From Laccaria trichodermophora (Eukaryota > Basidiomycota > Agaricomycetes > Agaricales > Hydnangiaceae): a stretch of 64,000 nt of DNA. The stretch is from contig JACTVC010000001.1 in assembly GCA_018417955.1 (NCBI GenBank), forward strand, positions 3,534,001-3,598,000. The letters are read 5' to 3'. Both the position numbers and the translations under genes were made by a program. Below, one piece after another: positions 34,701 to 45,032 of this stretch (position 1 is the stretch's first letter; each line of letters opens with the position of its first letter). The notes below the pieces were generated by a model that worked only from the letters and a program-made list of their open reading frames with translations, had not been told where the DNA came from and searched no databases.

Positions 34701-35069
34701 TTCTTCATTGTCGCTACCCTCCTCTAACCCAAAGTCACCCATCATATAGTCTTTGTAATCGCCATAAAAGTCACCGGCCACATCAATGTGCATAGAGAAT
34801 TCACGAACAGGCTCACTTGCATGTGCCACAAGAATCGCAGGGCCAAACATGGGTACAGCAGAACCTTCTCATGACTAGTCTGTGTCGATTGCTGAGTCTG
34901 ACTCCAGCTCTTTGTCCTCACCCACATCAGAATCCGTGGAAAGCTCCTGCTTGTCAGCCAGCGGAGCCCGATAAGCTTGACACTGCATGTTTTTGCTTTT
35001 CCACAGGTGAGGCTGAAACCCGCTTCGTTTGAACACCTTACCACAACCCTCGCAGATTATTGAAGGCAT
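31795..35069 (-). pseudogene. Plavaka transposase (near complete, several in-frame stops)
   Basis: The frame begins at ATG 35069 with a C2H2-like finger (CEGCGKVFKRSGFQPHLWK), then an acidic linker, the segment WEIAWWAKLRGPSSTAFNEL (about 34290-34350), VYFWDIIACIKSLFEDPEF (34010-34070), ATIIPIIISSDKTQLTLF (33815-33870) and the long conserved core (PDVLHQLYQGIIKHLISWI near 33220-33280; KLHFARHYVELIKLFGTTD near 32800-32855). The C-terminus NHFFVNTFTDCHLYQI ends at TGA 31795-31797. Order and motifs match the Plavaka family (EnSpm-related DDE transposases of agaricomycetes). Introns are likely at about 34190-34245 and 33905-33965, and near 32160-32215. Stops at 34875 (TAG), 34869, 32469 and 31930 (TGA) suggest recent inactivation. 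Confidence 0.85.
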
Positions 35070-35297
35070 GATAATAGAATGATAAGGATGAGTCGGATTT
35101 TTTGGAAAACTGTATGTGACTTGGCATTGGACGATGACTTGAATTTGAAATTCTTCTTGTTTACCAGATAAACATGATCATCATATGACCATCAGACTAC
35201 CCCCTTACCTCTCTCTTTTTTAACCCCCATTTTCCCCCTCTAAGATTCTGTTCTCTCCCTTCATCCGCACTCTCTCAAATTTTCTATCATATTTATA
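35070..35297. promoter_or_regulatory. Divergent intergenic region between Plavaka transposase and DUF6532 gene
   Basis: The two start codons (35069 minus, 35298 plus) are 228 bp apart with no other gene. TATTTATAATG precedes the plus-strand ATG. It is the probable shared promoter of both transposon genes; no specific factor site is recognised. Confidence 0.5.
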
Positions 35298-36971
35298 ATG
35301 CCAACTAAAACCTCCACACCCTCCAGACAAGCCACTGTAGTGACAGCTCAAGAGAAGCAGTGACAGACTCTTGAAAGGAAGAAACTTCAAGATCAAGCTC
35401 AGCTCCATGCTCTTGAATCTGCTGGCAAACATAAGTTCTCCTTGCTTTCTCTTTTGTAGCTTTCTAACAACATATTTCAGAGCAACAAGCCGCTTTAATG
35501 AAGGCATTGGGAAATGCAGGTAACAACCTTTGCCTCCATCCGATGCATATCCCTCAGATTTTGTATAGCATGGATTGGCACTGCACCTGTTGGATCTCAG
35601 AAATGGCCCAGATCTCCAAATGTCCCTCAAGCTGGGCAACCAATCAAGAAAGTTAAATGTTCATACTATGATTCTCTCATGTACTACCCGCCACATAACA
35701 AGAATTTAGGTACACATGATACAAACTTCAAGTCGATGGTAATGCCTCAAAGGCCCCTCGTCAAGGTGCAACCCCATTGTAAGTGGTCTTTGAGTGGTAT
35801 CAACCATCTTTCAAATGCAGACAGCATCTGCTTGTCGCAATACGCCCAACAAGGAGAACATTCCAGATGACGCCCACATGGTGCCTCCAAGGCTCTCTGC
35901 ATCTAAATGGCTCCACAAGCATAAGAGTTTTGCTTTATCAACATTCTTGTGGTATTTACTTGATACTAGCAGCAGCAATTTTTCAGCGCAGCAGTGTTGT
36001 CAACTCGGACGAGGAGCCACCTGAAGAAGATGAGCAGGGGGATATCGATGCCCCACAAGATCTTGACGACAAAGATGATGAAGATGGGGGCCAACGTGAC
36101 CATGAAGACGAGGACGAAGAGGGCAGCCAACGCGACCTCGAAGGACTCGACTCCGATACCTTGAAGCGCAGGTTGGCAAATGAGGTAGGTTTCTTTCTGC
36201 CACTTTCACAGTTGATGGTAATCTCTTCAGCGTGTTCAATGGGGCCACGAGTATGATGCTCAAGGTGACGACGAGGCCAGCGCACAGGACGATGATGACA
36301 ATCATCCCAACTTTAACAATGATGATGAACACCTCGACTTCGGTGACGGTGAGGAGGAGGAGGAGGAGGAGACAAAAAGAGCACGAAAGGTATGATTGTT
36401 CCCCAGTGCTTACAACTTATGCCTAAAGTTATCTAACAGAAGATCGGCAAATGTGGCTTGGAGCGCCGTGCTGAGGTATGACTCTATGACTTATTCTCAG
36501 TGCCCTGCCATGACTATGCAACAGAAACCCACCTGGAAAGGCCTGGCCACTGCTGTCAATGATGGTGGCGAGGAGATATGCATCCATCCTAAAGCATATA
36601 ACCAATACATGCTAATAACTTCTCCAGCTTTTTGACAGCGCCAACTCGGATGATGACATCGATGATGAAGACGATGACAAACAGCCTGAGAAGGTGGACC
36701 CCAATGCCAATTGGGAACATGCTCGCTACGTTCCTGTAGCTCCAGGTGCCCACTTGATCAGCATTCATCTTCAGCCCCCCGCTCTTCAGCAAATCATCAG
36801 AGCGGCAATCCGTCAAGTTATTGGTGACGCAATCTTTGATCATGCCTACCCACCTGCTAGTGATGAACTGACTCACTACTGAAAGACGCTTTGTTCCTGT
36901 GCATGGAAGTTGAAGCATGAGGGTTATACAGAACGGTTCAAAACTGATTTACAATTTGGCATAGTTGTCGC

Positions 36972-38647
36972 ACGTCTCGAGGTCTTTATTGTCCCCCACT
37001 GATTCCTGCAGGATTCCTGAGGATTCTTGCACAGTCCCAGGACTGAGTATTGGCTGATGTATCAGCCAATTTTTTCAGTCCTGTGGGGGTCCATTCCTGA
37101 GGACTGAAGACAGTCCTGAGGATTTTCAGACAGGACTAATCCCAGGATTGATGCATGTGATGAGTCACATGACCCACAAACATGGCTTGGAATGCATCAT
37201 GTGATGTGATGCATCCCGTGCACATGTTTGTTGATGATGGTTCTCATATGTGACACGTCACGTCACCTCTGTCTTTCATCACCACCCACCACCACCTCAC
37301 CCACGACAACGACAACGACGACCGCATCAACGCCCACGACCCCATCAACATCAACAATGACAACGACAATGGTGGTGGTGCCCAGCAAACGGCGCCACCA
37401 CCAAATGGCTGACGTGGCACGCCCCATCCAGGTGTGCCGCGTCGACGGCAATTTTCTCAACGACAAACGCCCACAACCCTACGACGAGGGTCAACAACCC
37501 CACCACTACCACACACCACCACGACAGCCCACCCACCGACGCCGATGAGGCAGTGGCACCCAATAAACGGCACCACCACCAAACCGCTGACGTGGCATGC
37601 CCATCTGGGCATGCCACATCAACGGTGACTTTTTCGACGACGAGACGAGTGCCCACGGACGACGACGACCCCCCACTCACCAATAAACACCGCCCACGGA
37701 CACGACCACCCCCAACGCCGGACAACGACCACCCAGCGCCCATGCACGACACCACCACGATCGACAAACGGCGGACGCCCCCCAGACGACTTCATGCCAA
37801 CAAAGCACGAGCACCCGCGAATGAAGACGCCCACCAACACGACCGCCCACCAACGAGCACAACTGCCCACGAGACGACCGCCCGTGAACGAAGACGCCCA
37901 CATACACAAACGACCGCCCACGTACGAAGACGCCCACGTACGAGGACGACCGCCCACCAACGGGCACATATGAAGGAAACGGGCGACGGCGAGCCCAGGC
38001 GAGTGAGCTCTCCCCCTCTTTCCATCACTCCCCCTCCCTCCATTGCTCCCCCTCCATCACTCCACCCACTCCCTCCTCCCTCCATCACTCCTTCATTGCT
38101 CCCCCTTCCATCCTCTCCCCTCTCTCATTCCCCTCCCTCTACCCTCTCTCATTCCCCTCCCTCTCCACACTCCCTCTCCCTCTCCACACTCCCTCTCCAC
38201 ACTCCCTCTCCCTCTCCACACTCCCTCTCCACACTCCCTCTCCCTCTCCACACTCCCTCTCCCTCTCCACACTCCCTCTCCCTCTCCACACTCCCTCTCC
38301 CTCTCCACACTCCCTCTCCCCTCCATCACTCCCCTCCCCTCACTCCCCACCACCATCCCTTCATCACTTTTCATCACTCCCTCCCCTCCCTGTAAAATTA
38401 AATTGTAGTAAATAGACTTAATTAATTACATTCAATACATCTTATTTTTCACTGGTCAGATTTACCTATCATAAGGCATTCTTAGCATTAACTTGTGGTG
38501 CAAATGACATGTAGTCCTCAGGATTCCTGAGGACTTGACAGAAATTTTCTCCTCCAACTCAAAATCACCAAAATTATAGTGTAGGCCTGAGGAATCCTGA
38601 GAGTCCTGCAGGAATCAGTGGGGGACTGATAAGTACTGCACATCTCG
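36972..38647. mobile_element. Non-autonomous hAT-like element (36980-38639) with imperfect 8-bp TSD
   Basis: ACGTCTCG at 36972-36979 and ACATCTCG at 38640-38647 flank a 1,660-bp insert. The ends are inverted: GTCCCCCACTGATTCCTG at the left and CAGGAATCAGTGGGGGAC at the right, with outer AGGTCTTTATT and AGTACTGC. The AGGTCTTTATTG end is shared with the right end of 2757-4348. The interior is an ACGAC/CCACC-rich tract (37270-37980) and a CCCTCT tract (38010-38390), the same building plan as the first element in inverted order. No transposase seen. Confidence 0.8.
38010..38390. repeat. CT-rich CCCTCTCCACACT microsatellite tract
   Basis: Tandem CTCCACACTCCCTCTCC units of about 18-24 bp dominate 38160-38320; both strands give long meaningless open frames. 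Internal to the hAT-like element. Confidence 0.9.
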
Positions 38648-39961
38648 TACGTTTTTTTGTTTGTTTCATGTCAGCGCTCTTACATTCAATCAAATAGCTA
38701 AGTGGATGGCTCTCGAAGTATCACAGCTTCGTCAGGTTCCAAGCTGCGGGGAAGGTTGAAGGTTTCTACCAACTTATAGAGGGACCAGGATGCAAGGAGC
38801 AAGTGACAGCTTTGTGTGACAACACGTCATACATCTTCCCCACAAAAGTGCATATACCACCATGGCTCCATGAGCTTGACTTTGATGCAACCCTCCATTA
38901 GGATGGCGAGATTGTCTCTAACAAACCCTTCCATCACCCTGTGCTGATATCTCTGCTCTGTGATGTATACTTCACTGGTACTCAGGGATCCTATGCTGAG
39001 CACTATAGTGTGCATTTCAGCTCCTTGATTACAGAGGGTCCACGAAAATATGAACGTGAACTCCCTGCCCCAATGGTTGCTCTGGCGGCCACTGCTGTGA
39101 GTGGATATTTTGCACCAAATCAAACACTGACTCATAGTTATGACTGTTTGAAGGTTCACTCATCACTTGATGATTTCAACTCTGGCATTTGTCAGAAATC
39201 TGAGTTCATGGCTGACCTCTACAAGGATGTATACCTGGGCCATATTACCTTCCTCAACAACATCAAGAACAAAAGTCCAGATAGATACCACCAGCTCATG
39301 GCAAACCTCTTTAATCTTGCTTCGTGAGCCTTCGCTACCTACCCTTACAACCTAGACAACTAACCAATTTTTTTTAGTGCTGTAGCTACACGTCGTTCTA
39401 CCAAGCTCAGCAATAACGCCATGGCCCTGCTTAATCTTGCAGATATGGAGGTCTAGCTCTCTTATCCGCTCCTCTCCCCAACTTACTCCTTTCTGATATT
39501 TCTCCCTCCTTTTAATCACACCCCTCTTCTTCATCCAGTCATCCTATCCTTGATAATGCTTTTCTTATAATTGGACTACAACCTACCAGCTCTCTTTAAT
39601 CCGTAATATGTGCCATTCTTTGCTCCCCTACTTTTCAATTCATTCTCTGGACTAATGTTCTTTTCTCATCATTATGATGAGTTCCATGTCGTTGCACAAT
39701 AGATCATTATTATATTTTGCTGAAGTCTGCGAGGCTGACTGCAAAGCTATCTGTAGTAGGCTAAGGATACTGTGCACCACATTGAGTGGAAGGTGCATGC
39801 ATTAAGCAAAATTATGCACAATTATCAGGGCATGGATTTATTTCACTAATTGTGCTTGCTTCCGTTGAAGGCGAAGATTCGCTTAATTGTGCATGATTAA
39901 CATATCTTGTGCGTCATTTATGTTGATTGAGCTCAAATTCCTAACCCTTCTTTTCCTGATG

Positions 39962-40375
39962 TTGGGCGAGGCGTGATTCCAGATCATTAATCTGCAAATT
40001 GAGGCGTCGTCCATTTACGAAGGAAGCAAAGTAACGAAGTTGGAACACCCCTTTTTTGCATCCTGATCACGCTCGTCCATTTCTTGACCTACAACCCGCT
40101 AGAGGGCGAGGTGGGGTCGGGTTTAAACTCGAGCTTGTGGGAGGAAGGTCAGATCAATAAATTGGTAAGGCGACAGGGGGGGGGATATATACACCAAATC
40201 AGGGGCTTCCCCTCGTAGCTGGTCGCAAGCTTTTGTGAATACGGCCGTGTGGAGGTAATCGAGCATCGATTTGTGCCTGTTCATATCATGAAGGTGAACG
40301 TTAGCCACAAAGACAGATGGAAGTAGGTTGCACGTACAGATCGGTTTGTTAGCGAACTGAGAGTTGGGCAGCCAT
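39962..40375 (-). pseudogene. PAC1-like: LIS1/PAC1 copy P5, 5' half
   Basis: Starts at ATG 40375 (MAAQLSVR-type beginning), an intron, a LisH exon (HKSMLDYLHTAVFTKACDQLRGEAPDL, about 40205-40290), the linker with VKKWT (near 40080), and the beginning of the coiled coil NDLESRLAQ at 39964-39995, where the Plavaka element cuts it. The 3' half is at 30531-31353. Confidence 0.85.
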
Positions 40376-40699
40376 GGCAGGGAGGATGGGGAGGACAGCG
40401 ACCGCCGACGCGGAAGTGGAAGAGGTGGACCCACCTGGAGAAACAGATCTTCGAAGATTCTTTCCCGAGAAATTCATCCGACAATTCAGTGATTGCAGCG
40501 CATGGAGAAGTGGATTTTTTGAGAGGCCTGTTGTTTTTCACTTTCTTTGTGAGATGTAGCAGTGAGCGAATGACGTTTTCATTGGCACAAGAGTGCACCT
40601 CAACCCATAAATAAAGACAAACAGCCGGACCACTTCCGACCCTCTCGGGGCGAAGACGGAATCGGTATCTCTGTACTGGGCGAGATCAAACGACAAGCA

Positions 40700-40755
40700 A
40701 TGAGCGAGATTCGGCGAAAGCTGGTTATCGTCGGTGATGGATGCGCTGGCAAGGT
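40700..40755 (+). pseudogene. RHO1-like: RHO1-type GTPase first-exon fragment
   Basis: MSEIRRKLVIVGDG at 40700 is the N-terminus typical of Rho1 GTPases up to the P-loop. The P-loop then reads GDGCAGK instead of the expected GDGACGK, and is followed by a GT that may be the old donor site. Nothing else of the GTPase follows; X sequence takes over by about 40920. The 40400-40700 stretch may be its captured promoter. This is a captured gene fragment in divergent orientation to P5. Confidence 0.65.
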
Positions 40756-40869
40756 GATCCTCTGGATCCTCCGGGCTAGATGCAGTGATCAATTTGAATT
40801 TTATTCCGTAGACATCCTTGGCAATCTTATTCACGACTGGAGTGGTATATCAGGTATGAGAATCGCATT

Positions 40870-42490
40870 ATCAGCCCCCCCTCTAGATGCCGCCGAAGAG
40901 CAAGAGTTGAGGAGATTATTGATTGCAGCTACTGCCGCCGCCCCACAGCACACCAAGCCCAAGCCTTGGATGCCATGGACGTCTCAGACCCCGCAGGAGG
41001 GCACCCCAGCATCCTTCCTGGGCCTGAACTTGCATTCCCCTTTTCCGTATTCGCATCCAACTCTGCTTCCTTCCGCACGCGCTACACCGGCTAACATACG
41101 CAGCTGGATCAACACCTCAATCCTCTAGCAGCCGGTCCAACTTAGCCCCCGGTACTTCACAGGAAGATCAATCAAAGGCCTAATCACCCAATCGATCATC
41201 TATGTTCCTCCACCCAGGGTTCGCCGTATCTCGTCTGAACTCTGGCAGACTCTCTCTGCATCCTCTGTACCCATCTCTAGCGGCAGCCACAAACATCCGA
41301 CGACTTACAGCGCCCCTCCACCGCATACACCACCACATACACCTGAAATCCCACTTTCTTGCACAGGAACGGAAGCAGAAGGGCATCTAGGACCCCCATT
41401 CGACGCCCAAACGACATCCCAGACACCAGAAATCCTGCCTAAATCCACCCTACCACCCTCCCAATGTCCCTTGGCCCCATTGCCTCACAGACACACAAGC
41501 AAACCTCGTCGAGATTCGCACGGAGAGGGGTGCAGCGCGTGAGGTACCGCGTACACCTGGCCCATCATCACGTCCCCAGTGCATTTGAATGCAGAGCGCT
41601 GAGAGTATTGTTGTTTCTGGAAGTTGGAGGGAGTGGAGAGGATGGGAATGGGAACGGGAAGAGGAGAAGCGTTGTTGGTTCTATGTTGGGGCCGGGGAAG
41701 ATATACCCTTTGGATGGCACGTTGGACATCTTCGTGTTTAACCAGCCGAGGAGGTTGGAGGCGACGTGTCCTGGGGAGAGAAAACAAAGGAAGGAGGAGA
41801 GGAGGAGGAGTGTGATGGGCCGTGGATTGGCGAGGAAGATCGGGTATCCTGGGGTTTTGGCTATGGATAGTCGAGTGCGGATTGGGTAAGTGGTTTGGTG
41901 AGGGAACTCAGAGAAATTGTGATTTTTATGGATGTTGCAGCTCACGACACCTGAAAGGCTTTGATACAACTCGATTGATACGCTAACCCTGACGGACGTG
42001 GAGACAAGGTCTGCAATGGATTTGAGGTATGTAAGTCTTCGGGATGGAGGTTATATGTCACGCTGCTGATGAATAAATTACCCAGTCGATATCTAGAGGT
42101 ACAATTACACCATGACTGATATGTCCTAGAAATTCGCTACTTATCAAGTTGCGAGCTGTATGACCATGCAAATCGTATCAGGTTTCTGTTATGCCTTTGA
42201 TCACAAACACGTCACTTTTGTTTGGGCCCTGAAAAGGCGACTCCTCGTCATTACCACCCACGACATCACCCGCCCATGCCAAGATGTCCTCGGACAAACG
42301 AAACCGACCAGCAGAGTTGGCCGAAACTTGAGAAGGTTCTGGCCGCTATACTTGAACACGGGAACACCAGACCGATTGCGAGCGAACAAGGAATGGCTCG
42401 AGAATGTCAAAATTGCTTGGTTCCATCTTGACAAACAACAAGCATTGTATTGGCCAAATTTTGAGCGGGAGAAGAACGCTGAAACTTGAG
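40870..42490 (+). pseudogene. Unrecognised gene X, copy 2 (CpG-rich version)
   Basis: Shares the blocks KPKPWMPWTSQT (40952), SLGPIASQT (41463), KIYPLDGTLDIFVFNQP (about 41696) and the region up to AMDSRVRIG before a GTAAGTGG donor at 41887. The acceptor TTGCAG is near 41935. The block equivalent to VPLIDALTL is shortened by a deletion near 41960. The last block WPKLEKV is readable near 42310-42330. It keeps many CpG sites that read TG or CA in copies 1 and 3. Function unknown, damaged. Confidence 0.4.
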
Positions 42491-42885
42491 CACATCTCCT
42501 GATACCGCAGCTTGAGGGGTCAGGGGGGTCGCATAGCCTCGAATTCATTCGTTCGGTCGCGTATATGCGCTGCAGTACCTTGGTCCATAAACCCCAAGAT
42601 TTCATGTTCCATTCTGACGAGGTCCCTTTGGTGCTTGATCACGGCCGAAGCTCAGAACTGCAGCCTGAGGGAAATGGGTAGCGAAAGCTAACTAGCCCTG
42701 ACGCTTCAAGTAGATTCTATCGTGTTTTTCGCAAAGAGGGATGTTTTTAGGGACTACTTACTGCGAGGTTCTTGGCTAGTGACGATTTTGAGGTCATTCA
42801 GTGCGCGAAATAATATACATTCATACAGTATCATAGCAACTGATCCGGGACTGTACTCTGAATCTTCCCCGGAAGAAAACTAGTA
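42491..42885. other. Spacer between X copy 2 and P6
   Basis: Homologous to 14332-14620 and 58110-58390. No gene seen. Confidence 0.6.
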
Positions 42886-44812
42886 CTACACACAATTCTG
42901 ACGCGAATGCTCAGGGAGGGCACGAATGATATGAAGCCAATCCGAGGCAATGCACCGAGTACCACCGTGCCATTGGGCAGTATCTACAATCTCGCCATTC
43001 AAAGAAACCACTTTCACTTGATTTACCGGAATCTTCGTGTGTTGCTTTCGGGAAGTGAGATCAATAACGTTCCACATCCTCAAAAGCAGAGGGACGACGG
43101 AAATCAGGGGGTTTCCAAATCTAAACCAACTGAAATCAAGAACATTGAGGTTCGTCGTCAGACGGAGGTGTAGCCATACCTTATACGTTCCGCCCGTAGC
43201 CAAAACGTGAACGATCCTCTTTGGCTCGTCGTTCTTCGCGTCTGTCAGGGATGCAGGCCCCCATGCTACGCATTGCACGAAGGGGATGTGTGCTTCGACT
43301 ATCGAAGGTAGGGGGAAAATGAAGAAACACGTTAGTTAAGAAAGAAGGGGAAGGAGGGTGGAGAAATACCTTTCGAAAGGATCGGCCTGTCTTCAAATCC
43401 CAAATCCGCAGGGTAAGGTCATCCGCTACTGAGAGGAGGTATTTTCCACATAGGTGGAAGGTCACTGCTTGAATCCAGCCGTCATGGCCGACCTGGAGTT
43501 GGGGGTGTTAGGAAAGATAAGATGCACTATGTAGAAAGAGAACTGACGAAAGTCCACATGGAAGGCTGGACACGTTTACGCTCGACTCAGCAATTCCATA
43601 AGGCATGGAGGGGGAAAGAAAATGGATCGCCACAGATACCAGTTCCCGCACAGATGGAATAGATACTGGAGGTACGAGTACGGCGCATTTGATAAGGTCG
43701 TCGTGACCTCGCATTTCCGCCTTTAGTGCGGATGGCTCTAGGTCTGTGATTCGAGCCGTCTAAAAGAAAGTAAGGAACGAAGAGCGTTTATGGACTGGGA
43801 GCGAAACGCCTACGTGGTCGTCTGAGCATGTTAAGAGAAGCCGACCGTTTGGACTGGGAATGGCGACCGGATCCATTCTTCAAGTGGTCGTATGACTTTT
43901 ACACAGTGACCTCGATGAGGGGGTTAATAAGGAAAAGGGGGAGTGGGGCATAACACACCTTGTTTGGACATCCCACATCCTGACTGTATGATCCCGACTC
44001 AACGAAACAGCCTGATTCTCTACTGGTAAGAAAGAAACACTCGAGATAGAATGTTCGTGTCCTCTAAGGGTAGCAAAATTCTTGTAGTCATCGGGGACGT
44101 TCCACAGCTTTATGAAGAGATCGTCCGAACACGTCACTATATGCAATCCCTTAGCCCACATGACCACTCTGTAGAACTACACAAAACACTTGCCCAAAAC
44201 CTTCCCCGTCGAATCAATCTGACAATCCAAAATGGTCTTCGTATGGCTCTTCAACGTTCTCTCCGATTCCCCCGAATCCCAGTCCCAGATCTTCACAGAA
44301 CCCGACGAAAGCTAACAGCGTTGATTTTGTGGGTTCGTTAGGCAGTCATTCCTTATTTGCGCGTTTCGAGCCATCGGAGGTGGAGGCATGCGATAATTCT
44401 TCGAGGGCTTGGGCGAGGCGTGTTTCCAGATCCATAATCTACGAACCGAGGCGTCGTTCATTTCATGAGGGAGGTCAAGTAACGAGGTTAGAACACACCG
44501 TTTTGTTGCATCCTGATCACGCTTGTCCATTTCTTGAGCAACAACCCACTAGAGGGCTCGACCTTGTCGGAGGAAGGTCAGATCGGTGATCAAGTGGTAA
44601 GGCAACGGAGGGGGGCACAGACACCAAATAGGGGGCTTTTTCTCGTAACTGGTCGCACGTTTTTGTGAATCCGGCCGTGTGGAGATCACCGAGCATCAAT
44701 TTCGGCCTGGTAATGACATGATGAAGGTCAATGTTAGTGACAAAGACGGATGGATATACATAGGATGCACGTACAGATCTGTTTGTTGGCGAGCGGAGAG
44801 TTGAGCAGCCAT
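42886..44812 (-). pseudogene. PAC1-like: LIS1/PAC1 copy P6 with an extended tail
   Basis: ATG 44812 (MAAQLSARQQTDL), intron, LisH exon (LMLGDLHTAGFTKTCDQLREKAPYL), linker (SGLLLKKWTSVIRMQ), coiled coil MDLETRLAQALEELSHAS near 44390-44430 with a TGA after NKE, then a deletion of most of the first blade near 44320. Later blades are readable (43960-44167, 43740-43900, 43380-43465), as is LATGGT near 43190. After the usual end, a frame RMWNVIDLTSRKQHTKIP runs to a stop at about 42886. Its homolog is truncated in P1, P2 and P8. Whether that tail belongs to PAC1 or a neighbour gene is unclear. Confidence 0.8.
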
Positions 44813-45032
44813 GGCGTGGAGGATGGAGGACACCGAGGTGGAAGAGGTGGAAGGTGTAGAGGGAATTGGGCCCAGATACCACCTGATGCTTCGACTTATG
44901 TGATAAAGTGATCACCGCACACAATGACATTGACAGAGGCAGCGTGGTGGAGTTGGAATTGGGGTTGAAGGTAAGGATGAAAAATGGGAGGACGGAGGGA
45001 AGGCCAAAGGAGAAGCCAGGTTTTCATCAGAA

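Larger units (their letters stand above)
35298..39456 (+). pseudogene. DUF6532-domain protein carried in the Plavaka element (interrupted)
   Basis: Start MPTKTSTPSRQATVV at 35298, then TGA at 35361 in the same frame. Intronic middle: polar Glu/Asp-rich stretches (36000-36180, 36250-36385, 36640-36700). A conserved helical part (RYVPVAPGAHLISIHLQ, 36726 on) ends in TGA at 36880; the same frame continues (LCSCAWKLKHEGYTERFKTD). The hAT-like element 36980-38639 interrupts here. The DUF6532 core resumes at about 38760 (FYQLIEGPGCKEQV... HHPVLISLLCDVYFTG, LPAPMVALAATAVSGY, DLYKDVYLGHITFLNNIK) and ends at the TAG at 39454-39456 after LNLADMEV. DUF6532 proteins are widespread in agaricomycetes with unknown function. 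At least three lesions, so not functional here. Confidence 0.75.
31354..39961. mobile_element. Plavaka-type DNA transposon, 8,608 bp, inserted in LIS1/PAC1 copy P5
   Basis: The left end begins CATCAGGAAAA and the right end is its reverse complement (TTTTCCTGATG), an 11-bp inverted repeat. TT is duplicated at 31352-31353 and 39962-39963. Fusing the flanks restores the PAC1 sequence AGGGCTTGGGCGAGG seen uninterrupted at 24285-24300. Both subterminal zones carry repeated AATTATGCACAATTATG-like motifs (31380-31490 and 39790-39900), as in CACTA/EnSpm-type elements. It contains a Plavaka transposase and a divergent DUF6532 gene, plus a nested hAT-like element. The 2-bp duplication is short for EnSpm relatives but the empty site supports it. 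Confidence 0.85.

Noticed and set aside
37228..38408. Long Thr/Pro/His-rich frames (up to 280 codons)
   Set aside because: They follow the ACGAC/CCACC and CCCTCT simple tracts inside the second hAT-like element; composition-driven, with no conserved protein pattern.
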